This document shows positions 25,460-35,770 of a stretch of 64,000 nucleotides of DNA, one piece after another (position 1 is the first letter of the stretch; the number at the start of each line of letters is the position of its first letter). Position numbers and translations under genes: made by a program. Origin of the DNA: Stenotrophomonas maltophilia (GTDB lineage Bacteria; Pseudomonadota; Gammaproteobacteria; Xanthomonadales; Xanthomonadaceae); assembly GCA_002363385.1 (NCBI GenBank), contig DEVL01000003.1, positions 1,333,748-1,397,747 on the forward strand, in the 5' to 3' direction. The notes under the pieces are model-generated. The model saw nothing but the letters and a program-made list of their open reading frames with translations, did not search any database and was not told where the DNA came from.

Positions 25460-26614
25460 TCAGTAAGCGTTGGGGTTGTCGCCCATCTCTTCGGCCGTGG
25501 TCTTGCCCTTCATCACGCGGTAGACCCAGGAGGTGTAGGCGATGATGATCGGCAGGAAGATCATCGTGGCGATCAGCATGATCCCCAGGGTCAGGTGGCT
25601 GGAGGAGCTGTCCCAGACGGTCAGGCTGGAGCCCGGCTGGCTGGAGGAGGGCAGCAGGAACGGGAAGATCGCAAAGCCGACGGTCAGGATGATGCCGGCG
25701 ATCGAGGCACCCGAGGCGAGGAAGGCCAGGCCACCACGCCGGGCTCGCAGCAGCACTGCGCTGGCCAGCGCACCCACCAGCCCGAGGATCGGGGCCAACA
25801 GGGTCAGCGGCATGGTCTGGTAGTTGCGCAGCCAGCCACCGGCCACCGCACCGACGGCAGCGGTCTTCAGCAACGGGTTGGTCGGGCCATCGGTGACCAC
25901 CTGCGAGGTGATCTGGTAGCCCGGCAGGCCGAAGGCCACCCAGACGCCGGCCAGGGCGAACAGCACGAAGGTCAGCACCGCGGCAACGCTGCCGTAGCGG
26001 GCCGAGCGCTCGGCCACCGGGCCATCGGTCTTGAGCACCAGCATCGCGGCACCGTGCGAGACCACCATCGCCACACTGACCAGACCGGCCACCAGCGCAA
26101 ACGGGTTGAGCAGACCAATCAGGGTGCCGGTGTAGAAGATGCGCATGCTGTCATCGAAGTGGAACGGCACGCCGACCAGCACGTTGCCCACTGCCACACC
26201 AGCAATCAGTGCCGGCAGCAGGCCACCGACGAACAGCGCACGGTCCCAGTTCTGGCGCCAGCGCTTGCCGGGCATCTTGCTGCGGTACTTGAAGGCGACC
26301 GGGCGCAGGATCAGCCCGAACAGCATCAGGAATACCGCCAGGTAGAAGCCGGAGAAGCTGACCGCGTACAGCGGCGGCCAGGCGGCGAAGATCGCACCGC
26401 CACCGAGCACCAGCCACACCTGGTTGCCTTCCCACACCGGGCCGACGGTGTTGATCACCAGCCGGCGTTCGTCATCGGTCCTGGCCACGAACGGCAGCAA
26501 CGTGCCGACGCCGAGGTCGAAACCGTCCATCACCGCCCAGGCGATCAGCAGGATGCCGAGCAGCAGCCACCAGATCACGCGGAGCGTGGTGTAATCGAGT
26601 CCAATGAATTCCAT
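25460..26614 (-). CDS. cydB: cytochrome bd ubiquinol oxidase subunit II
   Basis: CydB is the second large subunit of the cytochrome bd quinol oxidase, which reduces oxygen to water at high affinity. The 384-residue protein is almost entirely hydrophobic with eight to nine membrane helices. It has the conserved AWAVMDGFDLGVG near residue 25 and GPVWEGNQVWLVLGGGA near residue 58, as well as GLLNPFAL. Length is typical of the family. It lies 15 bases downstream of cydA and 30 upstream of cydX, in one operon. Confidence 0.97.
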   Translation of the reverse strand: MEFIGLDYTTLRVIWWLLLGILLIAWAVMDGFDLGVGTLLPFVARTDDERRLVINTVGPVWEGNQVWLVLGGGAIFAAWPPLYAVSFSGFYLAVFLMLFGLILRPVAFKYRSKMPGKRWRQNWDRALFVGGLLPALIAGVAVGNVLVGVPFHFDDSMRIFYTGTLIGLLNPFALVAGLVSVAMVVSHGAAMLVLKTDGPVAERSARYGSVAAVLTFVLFALAGVWVAFGLPGYQITSQVVTDGPTNPLLKTAAVGAVAGGWLRNYQTMPLTLLAPILGLVGALASAVLLRARRGGLAFLASGASIAGIILTVGFAIFPFLLPSSSQPGSSLTVWDSSSSHLTLGIMLIATMIFLPIIIAYTSWVYRVMKGKTTAEEMGDNPNAY

Positions 26615-26629
26615 CTGGGTTCTCCTGCC

Positions 26630-28219
26630 TTACGCCCGACCGTGGGTCGGCGCAGCGGCATTGGGGGAAAGGGACGTGGCTGCAGCCTGCAGCGACGGCA
26701 GGATGTCGTCCGGGCCCTTGCGGATCGCCTTGAGCATCAGCTTCACTTCGATGATCAGCAGCACCGTGTACAGCGCGGTGAACACGGCCAGCGTGGTCAG
26801 GATTTCATGCAGGGCCAGGCCCGAGGCGGCGTAGAAGGTCGGCAGCACGCCGTCCACCGCCCACGGCTGGCGACCGTACTCGGCCACGAACCAACCGCAT
26901 TCGATCGCGATCCACGGCGCCGGCAGCGACCACAGGGCAAGCTTGAGGAACCAGCGCTTGTCCTGGAAGTTGTGGCGGCACGAGTAGTAGAAGGCCAGCG
27001 CGAAGAAGGCGATCAGGTAGAAGCCCAGCCCGGCCATGATGCGGAAGGTCCAGAACAGCGGGGCGACCCGCGGCACGGTGTCCATCGCGGCCTTGGAGAT
27101 TTCTTCCGGGGTGGCGTTGAGGATGTCCTCGCGGTAGCGCTTGAGCAGCAGGCCGTGGCCCAGATCCTGCCAGTGGCGGTCGAACATCTCGCGCGCTTCG
27201 ACGTCGTTCTTGTCCTTGCGCACGCGTTCCAGTGCGCCGTAAGCCAGCTGGCCACCGCGGATGCGGTTCTCGGCACGCTCCACCAGTTCCAGGATGCCCG
27301 GGATAGGCTGGTTGAGCGAACGGGTCGCGATCAGGCCCATCAGGTAGGGGATCTTGATCGCGTAATCGTTCTGCTGGGTGGCCTGGTTCGGAATGCCGAA
27401 GGCAGTGAAGTCAGCCGGCGCACGCTCGGTTTCCCACATGGCTTCGATCGCGGCCAGCTTCATCTTCTGGTGTTCGCTGGCGGCATAACCGCTTTCGTCA
27501 CCCAGCACGACCACCGACAGCGAGGACAGCAGGCCGAAGGCGGCCGCCACCGCGAAGGAGCGGCGTGCCATGTCCTTGTGCTTGTTGCGCAGCAGGAACA
27601 GGGCGCTGATCGACATCACGAACACCGCACCGGTCACGTAGCCGGCACTGACCGTATGCACGAACTTCGCCTGCGCCACCGGGTTGAACAGCACGGCGGC
27701 GAAATCCACCACCTCCATGCGCATCGTTTCCGGGTTGAAGATCGCGCCGGTCGGGTTCTGCATCCAGCCGTTGGCAATCAGGATCCACACCGCCGACAGG
27801 TTGGTCCCCAGGGCCATCAGCCAGGTCACGGTCAGGTGCTTGACCGGGCTCAGACGCTTCCAGCCGAAGAAGAACAGACCGATGAAGGTCGCCTCCAGGA
27901 AGAACGCCATCAAGCCTTCGATCGCCAGCGGTGCGCCGAAGATGTCACCCACGTAGTGGCTGTAATACGACCAGTTCATGCCGAACTGGAATTCCATCAC
28001 GATGCCGGTGGCGACGCCGATGGCGAAGTTGATGCCGAACAGCGTGCCCCAGAACAGCGTCATCTGCCGCCAGACCTGTTTGCGGGTCATGACGTAGACG
28101 CTCTCCATGATGGCCACCATGAACGACAGGCCAAGCGTGAGGGGAACGAAAAGGAAGTGGTACATCGCGGTCAGAGCGAATTGCAGCCGCGACAGTTCTA
28201 CGACTGTCTGATCAATCAT
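26630..28219 (-). CDS. cydA: cytochrome bd ubiquinol oxidase subunit I
   Basis: CydA carries hemes b558, b595 and d and the quinol site. The 529-residue protein begins with SRLQFALTAMYHFLFVPLTLG, including a heme-ligand histidine near residue 20. It shows GLMAFFLEATFIGLFFFGW, with the conserved glutamate of helix 3, and a later WAVDGVLPT stretch. The length fits the long Q-loop type found in E. coli and other Gammaproteobacteria. It is the first gene of cydABX. A perfect FNR box lies about 90 bases upstream, so induction at low oxygen is likely. Confidence 0.97.
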   Translation of the reverse strand: MIDQTVVELSRLQFALTAMYHFLFVPLTLGLSFMVAIMESVYVMTRKQVWRQMTLFWGTLFGINFAIGVATGIVMEFQFGMNWSYYSHYVGDIFGAPLAIEGLMAFFLEATFIGLFFFGWKRLSPVKHLTVTWLMALGTNLSAVWILIANGWMQNPTGAIFNPETMRMEVVDFAAVLFNPVAQAKFVHTVSAGYVTGAVFVMSISALFLLRNKHKDMARRSFAVAAAFGLLSSLSVVVLGDESGYAASEHQKMKLAAIEAMWETERAPADFTAFGIPNQATQQNDYAIKIPYLMGLIATRSLNQPIPGILELVERAENRIRGGQLAYGALERVRKDKNDVEAREMFDRHWQDLGHGLLLKRYREDILNATPEEISKAAMDTVPRVAPLFWTFRIMAGLGFYLIAFFALAFYYSCRHNFQDKRWFLKLALWSLPAPWIAIECGWFVAEYGRQPWAVDGVLPTFYAASGLALHEILTTLAVFTALYTVLLIIEVKLMLKAIRKGPDDILPSLQAAATSLSPNAAAPTHGRA

Positions 28220-28308
28220 GGCCTGGCTACCTCGTTGGGTTTTGCCGTTTCAGGTGGCGGGAAGGGGGTCTACGGGGTGAATTCTGTGACCAGCAACTTC
28301 AAACAGCC

Positions 28309-28322
28309 TTGATTCAGATCAA
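28309..28322. promoter_or_regulatory. perfect FNR/ANR box between cydA and cydD
   Basis: TTGATTCAGATCAA matches TTGAT-N4-ATCAA at every fixed position. It is 90 bases upstream of the cydA start and about 124 upstream of the divergent cydD start, so it could control one or both units. Its position fits an oxygen-responsive activator or repressor of the bd oxidase. Confidence 0.8.
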
Positions 28323-28445
28323 TGTACAAACAGACCGGCGCGGGGATCGTATGCATCCCACCCCCTGCGACCGCTGGCCACACGGGGGCGGGGCCAGCAC
28401 CTACTACAATCGACGGAACCTCCCTGTGGCCGCCAGTGACTTGTT

Positions 28446-30172
<1,727 letters not shown>

Positions 30173-30176
<4 letters not shown>

Positions 30177-31846
30177 AGGCCCCACACATCGATTCGCTGA
30201 AGGGCGTGTTCGCCCGGCATCGCGGCCGCCTGCTGCTGACCGTGCTGCTGCTGTGGACCACGATGCTGGCCGGTACCGCCTTGCTCGGGCTGTCCGGTGG
30301 GTTCCTCACCGCTGCCGCCCTGGCCGGGGCGGCCGGGCTCGGCAACGGCTTCAACTTCTTCTCGCCCTCGGCGGGCATCCGCGGGCTGACCATGGCGCGC
30401 ATCGTGTCGCGCTACTTCGAAAAACTGGTCGGCCACGATGTCACCCTGCGCATCGCACGTGATCTGCGCGTATGGTTCTTCCGGCGCGCGCTGCCACTGG
30501 CCCCGGCGCGCCTGGCCGGTGTACGCACCGGTGAACTGCTGGCGCGGTTGATGTCGGACATCGGCGAGGTCGATGGCCTGCTGGTGCGTGCGATCGGCCC
30601 GCTGCTGGCGCTGGGCGGCATCTCGCTGGTCGCGGTGGTATCGGCCGGCATCATCTATCTGCCGGCCGCCGGTCTGCTGGCGGTACTCGCCTCGCTGATC
30701 GGGGTGGGCGTGCCGTGGCTGACCGTGCGTGGCGCCGCCGACCAGGAACGCGACCGCGCCCTGCACCGTGCGCAGCTGCGTACCCACTCCTTTGAAGGGT
30801 TGGAAGGCGCGGCCGATCTTGCCGCGCTGCAGGCGCGCGAACATTGGAACCAGCGCGTGTTGGTGGCGGCCAAGCAGCTGAAGTCACGTGACAAGCGTCG
30901 CCGCTGGCGCCTGATCAGTGGCAATGCGCTGCACGGTCTGTGTGGCGCGGGGGGGCTGGTCGCGATGCTGTGGCTGGCCCTGCATGCCTTCGAGCGTGGC
31001 AGCGTGGATGCCGCGCTGGCGGCCGCACTGGTGTTCCTGACCGTGGCACTGCTGGAGCTGTGGGCCGGCATCGGGTTGGCCTGGCAATCGTGGTTGTCCG
31101 GTCGCGTCGCCGCGGTGCGGCTGGAGGCGATCGTGGATCAGGCGCCGGGCGTGGTGGACGCCGACGCGCCGGTGGCGGTGCCATCCGTGCCCGCAACGCT
31201 GCAGTTCGATCAGGTGGTGTTCCGTTGGCCCGGACAGGCGCGGGTGCTGCTGGACCATGTGCAGCTGGAGCTCGCGCCGGGCGAACGGATCGCGATCCGC
31301 GGCGACAGCGGCAGTGGCAAGACCACGCTGTCCTCGCTGCTGCTGCGGCTATGGGATCCAGAGGCTGGCAGCGTGCGTTACGGCGATGCCGATATCCGCA
31401 GTTTCGCGCAGGCGGACTGGCATCGGCAGGTTGCCTGGCTGCCGCAGAACGCGCCGGTGTTTGCCGGCACCGTGGCGGACAATCTTCGGCTCGGTGATGT
31501 AGCGGCCAGCGACGCGCGCTTGTGGCAGGTGCTGGCAGAGGTACGCCTGCAGACATGGGCCGAGCAGATCGGCGGGCTGGCGGCGTGGGTCGGCGAGAAC
31601 GGTGCGACCATGTCAGCCGGGCAGGCGCGGCGCCTGGCGCTGGCGCGCGCGCTGCTGCGTGACGCGCCGATCCTGTTGCTGGATGAACCCACCGAAGGTC
31701 TGGATGTGGACACCGCGCATGCGTTGTTGCGTGACATGGTGGATGCGCTGGGAAATCGCAGTCTGTTGATGATCACTCATGACGACCTGCCAGAGGGCAT
31801 CGTGCATCGCAGCTATCGGCTGCGGGATGGACGGTTGGAAGGGTAG
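30173..31846 (+). CDS. cydC: thiol reductant ABC exporter subunit CydC
   Basis: The second half of the CydDC exporter. The 557-residue protein has six predicted membrane helices and an ATPase domain with Walker A GDSGSGKTT near residue 379. Further along are the Q-loop region WLPQNAPVFAGTV, a slightly unusual signature MSAGQARRLALAR, and Walker B ILLLDEPTEGLD. Its ATG overlaps the cydD stop by four bases and GGAGGT precedes it. Length matches the family. It converges on the cold-shock/DUF1294 gene with a 30-base gap. Confidence 0.95.
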
Positions 31847-31876
31847 CGGCGAAAGATATCCAGGCGCAGCGTGGAT

Positions 31877-32494
31877 CTAACCGGGCAGCAGACCTTCGTG
31901 CAACAGCCACGCCAGCACCGTGACGTTGATGACCACCGTCAGCCAGAACACGCGTTGGAATGGCGCTTTGCGGTTTTTGTGCCGAAGGATGGACTGGGCG
32001 AGCAAGGCGCCAGGCCAACCGCACAACAACGCAAGCATGTGCAGGTGCTTCTCTGGGGTTCGTCCCCGCTTGTATTGCGCGGCTGACTTGTCGTGCCAGT
32101 ACCAGAGATACGTCAGGCCACTCATGGCCACGTACAGGATGGGTACCCAGAGTGGCCACTGCCGCCAAGCTGCAGCTGCGGCCAAGCTGATCAAGAACAC
32201 CACAGCGACGAACTTGCGTGGAAGACGGTCTCTGCCGCCGGTGGTCGCGGTAATGGAGGTGAGCGTATTTCTGCCTCCATCCCGACCCAGCGCAAACCGC
32301 ACCGCTACGGCGTTGCGGCGTCCCTGCGCATCGTTCTGCACGTCATAGGTGATCACATCGCCCAATACCGGCCGCCGATCCCGTGCGGAGAACGAGCGGA
32401 TATGCACGAAGCATCGCTCACCACCGCCATTGGGCTGCACGAAGCCGAAGCCGCGCGCGTCGTTCCACTCGCTGATCTTTCCTTGAAGGCGCAT
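31877..32494 (-). CDS. cold-shock domain fused to DUF1294 membrane domain
   Basis: A 205-residue fusion. Residues 1-70 form a cold-shock nucleic-acid-binding domain, with RNP1 GFGFV and RNP2 CFVHI inside GKISEWNDARGFGFVQP. Residues 90-205 are a membrane DUF1294 domain with three or four helices and the conserved YWHDKSAAQYKRGRTPEKHLH loop and GWPGAL. The architecture is recurrent in proteobacteria, but its role is unknown; RNA binding at the membrane is a guess. It starts 8 bases after the MetX-family gene on the same strand, so the two may be co-transcribed. Confidence 0.85.
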   Translation of the reverse strand: MRLQGKISEWNDARGFGFVQPNGGGERCFVHIRSFSARDRRPVLGDVITYDVQNDAQGRRNAVAVRFALGRDGGRNTLTSITATTGGRDRLPRKFVAVVFLISLAAAAAWRQWPLWVPILYVAMSGLTYLWYWHDKSAAQYKRGRTPEKHLHMLALLCGWPGALLAQSILRHKNRKAPFQRVFWLTVVINVTVLAWLLHEGLLPG

Positions 32495-32502
32495 GGGTAA
32501 AC

Positions 32503-33615
32503 TCAGAGTGAGGACAGGAACCCGCTGACCGCCGGTCCGAACCGTGCGAAATCCACCAGGAACGCATCGTGGCCCTGCGGTGAATCCAGCCCGATGAACT
32601 GCGCATCGGCACCGCCGGCGCGCAGGCCGTCGGCGATCTGCTGTTGCTGCTGCACCGGGAACAGGATGTCGGTGTTGGCGCCGATTGCCAGCGCCTTGCC
32701 CACCTGGATGCGCGCCAGCCCGGCCATCACGTCACCATCGGCGTATTCGGCCAGGTCGAACCAGTCCATCGAGCGGCTCAGGTACAGATAGCAGTTGGGA
32801 TCGAAGAAGCGCACGAAGCGGCGGGCGTGGCCTTCCAGGTAGCTTTCGACCTGGAACTCCAGGCCGAACGGATCGTCATCAGCCTGGTCCGAATCCAACC
32901 GCACGCGGCCGAAGCGGCCATCCCATTCCAGGGCGGAGCGGTAGGTGATCACGCCGAGCTTGCGCGCCATGCGCATACCCGATTCCGGGTAGGCCTGGTC
33001 GGTGTAGCGACCGCCATTCCACTGCGGATCCAGCCGGATCGCCTCGCGTTGCAGCGAGCGGATCGCGATCGAGAACGGCAGCGCCTGGGCACTGCCGGAA
33101 ATATTGATGTGGCTGCGCGCGATGCCCGGGTGCAGCATCAGCAGCGCCAAGGCGGTCATCCCGCCCATCGAGTTGCCGATCACGCAGGCCAGCTCGGTCA
33201 CGCCCAGTGCGCGCACCACTTCCACCGCTGCCCGCGCGCCATCTTCGATGGACAGTTCGGGGAAGCGCAGGCCATACAGTTCGCCCGTCGCCGGATCGAT
33301 ACTGGCCGGCCCGGTGGAGCCTTTGCAGCTGCCCAGCGAGTTCACGCAGATCACGAACCAGCGGTCGGTATCGATCGGTTTGCCCGGGCCGACCATCGCC
33401 TCCCACCAGCCGGCAGCCGGGTTGTCGGCGTTGGCTGCGGCATGCGCATCGGGCGAGAGCCCGGTGACGATCAACACCGCATTGCCGGCATCGGCAGCGA
33501 GCGTGCCCCAGGTTTCGTAGGCGACGTGGGCGTCGCGCAGTTCACCGCCGCGCTTGAACGCGAACGGCGAGGGCAGGGCGTGATAACGGGTGCCGGGAGG
33601 AATGAATTCAGTCAT
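32503..33615 (-). CDS. metX: MetX-family homoserine/serine O-acyltransferase
   Basis: An alpha/beta-hydrolase-fold acyltransferase of 370 residues. The nucleophile elbow is GNSMGGMTAL (Ser near residue 147), and the remaining triad residues lie in ANTDILFP and SPQGHDAFLVD. The usual MetX product is O-acetylhomoserine for methionine synthesis. From memory, several Xanthomonadales members of this family were reassigned as serine O-succinyltransferases feeding cysteine synthesis, so the acyl acceptor and donor here are uncertain. It follows ccmI by 73 bases on the same strand. No SAM riboswitch was seen upstream. Confidence 0.85.
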   Translation of the reverse strand: MTEFIPPGTRYHALPSPFAFKRGGELRDAHVAYETWGTLAADAGNAVLIVTGLSPDAHAAANADNPAAGWWEAMVGPGKPIDTDRWFVICVNSLGSCKGSTGPASIDPATGELYGLRFPELSIEDGARAAVEVVRALGVTELACVIGNSMGGMTALALLMLHPGIARSHINISGSAQALPFSIAIRSLQREAIRLDPQWNGGRYTDQAYPESGMRMARKLGVITYRSALEWDGRFGRVRLDSDQADDDPFGLEFQVESYLEGHARRFVRFFDPNCYLYLSRSMDWFDLAEYADGDVMAGLARIQVGKALAIGANTDILFPVQQQQQIADGLRAGGADAQFIGLDSPQGHDAFLVDFARFGPAVSGFLSSL

Positions 33616-33688
33616 GCGCGCAGTTTAGCCGGGCGCCGCGATGGCGCCGTAGTGGTGAGCGGCACGCTGCGTCGCGGCCGCGCATCGG

Positions 33689-34702
33689 TCATGGGCGATC
33701 AAACACCAGTGGCACCGGCCCGGCATGCGGCAGGCGCACCCGCACCGGCGTGGTTTCCAGATCGTCCGGCTGGCGGTTGGCCTGGCCCGAACGCGACAGC
33801 CGCGCAATGACCTCGACCTCCTGCACCTGGGAAAGCGTGCTCGTGGGCATCGGGCTGTCGCCATCGCCGAGGGTGACCCGCAGCGGCAACTGGCTGGCTG
33901 GATGCTGCTGCACCGCGATCGGCATCGGCGGGCCGTCCGGTGCGCGCGCGATCACAAACACGGTGGCGTTGGCCAATGCGGGGTCCAGCGTGCTTCCCGG
34001 CGCGATACGCACCTGCACCGTGAGGGCGTGGTTGCCCGCCGCCGCAGGGGCGGGGGCGTCAGCCAGAGGCGGCAGCCCGGCATTGCCGCGGGCGATGGCG
34101 ATCTGCTCGCGCAACGCGCGCGCCGCGCCCGGCTCCAGGCGAGGCAGCAGGGCTTCCCAGGCGGCTGCCGCTTCGGCATCCTGCCCGCGCTGGCGCAGGG
34201 CAATGCCGATCAGCCAGCCGGCGCGTTCGCTCTCCGGCGCGAGTGCGTTGGCGTGGCGCAGCCACTGCAGGGCCTGGTCGTCGAACTGTTTGCCGGGTGC
34301 GGCCTGGGCGCGCGCCTGCGCGGCTTCGACCAGGATGCCGGGGTCGTCCGGGGCGAGTCGCACCGCGCGGTCGAAGGCGGCGGTGGCCTCGGCCAGCTTG
34401 CCCAGCGCCAGTTGCGAGCGGCCGAGCAGGGCCCAGCCATCGGCGCGTTGTGGATCCTTGGCCAGCGCTTGTTCCAGCGCCTGCACGCCATCTTCCAGTG
34501 TGGCGGGTTCGTTACTGGCCGCCGTCCGTTCGGCGGCATCCGGCGTGCCGACCAGCAGGTACAGCGCGCCCCCGGCCAACCCGAGGGCCAGCATGGCGAT
34601 AACGAAGGGACGATGCTGACCACCTGCACGCAACGGCCGCAGTACGAGTGCAGCAATGGCCGCCGCGACGACGGCGGCACTCAGGGCCATCCAAAGGCTC
34701 AC
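33689..34702 (-). CDS. ccmI: c-type cytochrome biogenesis protein CcmI
   Basis: CcmI chaperones apocytochrome c to the heme ligation machinery. The 337-residue protein has two N-terminal membrane helices (about 2-20 and 33-50), then TPR repeats (EDGVQALEQALAKDPQRADGWALLGRSQLALGKLAEAT). A C-terminal beta-rich periplasmic domain (VQVRIAPGSTLDPALANATVFVIARAPDG) completes it. The GTG at 34702 overlaps the ccmH stop as GTGA, which is why it is preferred; an ATG four codons later is possible. It is the last gene of the ccm operon. Confidence 0.88.
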   Translation of the reverse strand: MSLWMALSAAVVAAAIAALVLRPLRAGGQHRPFVIAMLALGLAGGALYLLVGTPDAAERTAASNEPATLEDGVQALEQALAKDPQRADGWALLGRSQLALGKLAEATAAFDRAVRLAPDDPGILVEAAQARAQAAPGKQFDDQALQWLRHANALAPESERAGWLIGIALRQRGQDAEAAAAWEALLPRLEPGAARALREQIAIARGNAGLPPLADAPAPAAAGNHALTVQVRIAPGSTLDPALANATVFVIARAPDGPPMPIAVQQHPASQLPLRVTLGDGDSPMPTSTLSQVQEVEVIARLSRSGQANRQPDDLETTPVRVRLPHAGPVPLVFDRP

Positions 34703-35145
34703 CAGCGCTCCTCGCTCTTGTCCATCGGTTCGATCCCGCGGCTGCGCCGACGCACCACCCAGACCAGCACGCCTGCGCCCATCAGCAGCGCCACCGGCGG
34801 CCCGAACCAGAGCAGTGCATTGCGTGCTTCCATCGGCGGCCGGTACAGCACGAACTCGCCATAGCGATCGACCAGGAACTGCTTGATCTGCGCATCGCTG
34901 TTGCCCTGCTGCATCAGCACCAGCACTTCCCGGCGCAGGTCGTGCGCGATCTGCGCATTGGAATCGGCCAGCGACTGGTTCTGGCACTGCACGCAGCGCA
35001 GCTCGGCGGCCAGCGCATGGAAGCGGGCTTCCTCGGCGGCATCGCGGTACTGCAACGGGGTCGGGTCGGAGACGGCCTGCGCCATCACCGGCGAGGCCAG
35101 GGCCAGCATCAGCGCGATCAGCGCCGCGCTGGCCTGGTGGAGCAT
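34699..35145 (-). CDS. ccmH: cytochrome c-type biogenesis protein CcmH
   Basis: CcmH is a membrane-anchored thiol-disulfide protein that reduces apocytochrome c CXXCH motifs before heme attachment. The 148-residue protein has a signal sequence, the diagnostic LRCVQCQNQSLADS motif near residue 50, and a C-terminal membrane helix (ALLWFGPPVALLMGAGVLVWVV). The ATG at 35145 lies five bases after the ccmG stop; an earlier in-frame ATG at 35193 would overlap ccmG by over 40 bases and encodes an unlikely MPMPMP leader. It is the short CcmH form, with CcmI encoded separately. Confidence 0.93.
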   Translation of the reverse strand: MLHQASAALIALMLALASPVMAQAVSDPTPLQYRDAAEEARFHALAAELRCVQCQNQSLADSNAQIAHDLRREVLVLMQQGNSDAQIKQFLVDRYGEFVLYRPPMEARNALLWFGPPVALLMGAGVLVWVVRRRSRGIEPMDKSEERW

Positions 35146-35149
35146 CCGG

Positions 35150-35761
35150 TTACGGCGAGGCAGGCAGCTGAGGCTGGGCATTGGCATGGGCACGCTCCAC
35201 CTTTTCCAGTTCCGGGATCAGCTGGGTGTCGATCACGCGCTGGCTCAGCGCGCCGCTGTACTTCCAGCGCACCACGCCACTGGCGTCGACCAGGAAGGTC
35301 TCCGGCGCGGCAGTGACGCCCCAGTCGATCGCTGTGCGGCCTTCGATGTCGCTCAGCACCAGCACGAACGGATTGCCCAACTGCTCCAGCCAACGCAGGG
35401 CATCGGCCGGCTCGTCCTTCCAGTTGTAGCCGATCACGCGCACGCGCTTGGTCTCGGCGAATCTGGTCAGGATCGGATGTTCGTCGCGGCAGGCCGCGCA
35501 CCAGCTGCCCCACACGTTGAGCACGTAGGGCGCACCACGCAGCTCGGTGCTGCTGACCTTGATGTGCGGGTCGTGCAGCACCGGCAGTTCGAACGCCGGT
35601 GCCGGCTTGCCGATCAGTGCAGAAGGCAGCACGTCGCGGTCCGGCGCGCCGGATTTCATCACCCCGTAGATCATCAGCCCCAGCAGCCCGAAGAAGAACA
35701 GCACCCCGATGACGATGGCCACGGGCGGCAGCGGACGGGAGGCAGGGCGGGGATCGGACAC
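35150..35761 (-). CDS. ccmG: thiol:disulfide interchange protein CcmG/DsbE
   Basis: CcmG is a periplasmic membrane-tethered thioredoxin that keeps apocytochrome or CcmH thiols reduced. The 203-residue protein has one N-terminal membrane helix (about 13-35) and a thioredoxin-like domain with the active site WCAAC near residue 87 in LNVWGSWCAACRDEHP. The cis-proline region GVTAAPETFLVD and a C-terminal helix follow. WCAAC differs slightly from the common WCPTC/WCVPC forms. It starts 9 bases after ccmF ends. Confidence 0.94.
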   Translation of the reverse strand: MSDPRPASRPLPPVAIVIGVLFFFGLLGLMIYGVMKSGAPDRDVLPSALIGKPAPAFELPVLHDPHIKVSSTELRGAPYVLNVWGSWCAACRDEHPILTRFAETKRVRVIGYNWKDEPADALRWLEQLGNPFVLVLSDIEGRTAIDWGVTAAPETFLVDASGVVRWKYSGALSQRVIDTQLIPELEKVERAHANAQPQLPASP

Positions 35762-35770
35762 GGGAAACTC

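Noticed and set aside
25328..28312. A 994-residue plus-strand frame across cydB and cydA
   Set aside because: Gln/His/Arg-rich translation with no domain. The minus strand encodes cytochrome bd subunits with intact heme-ligand motifs.
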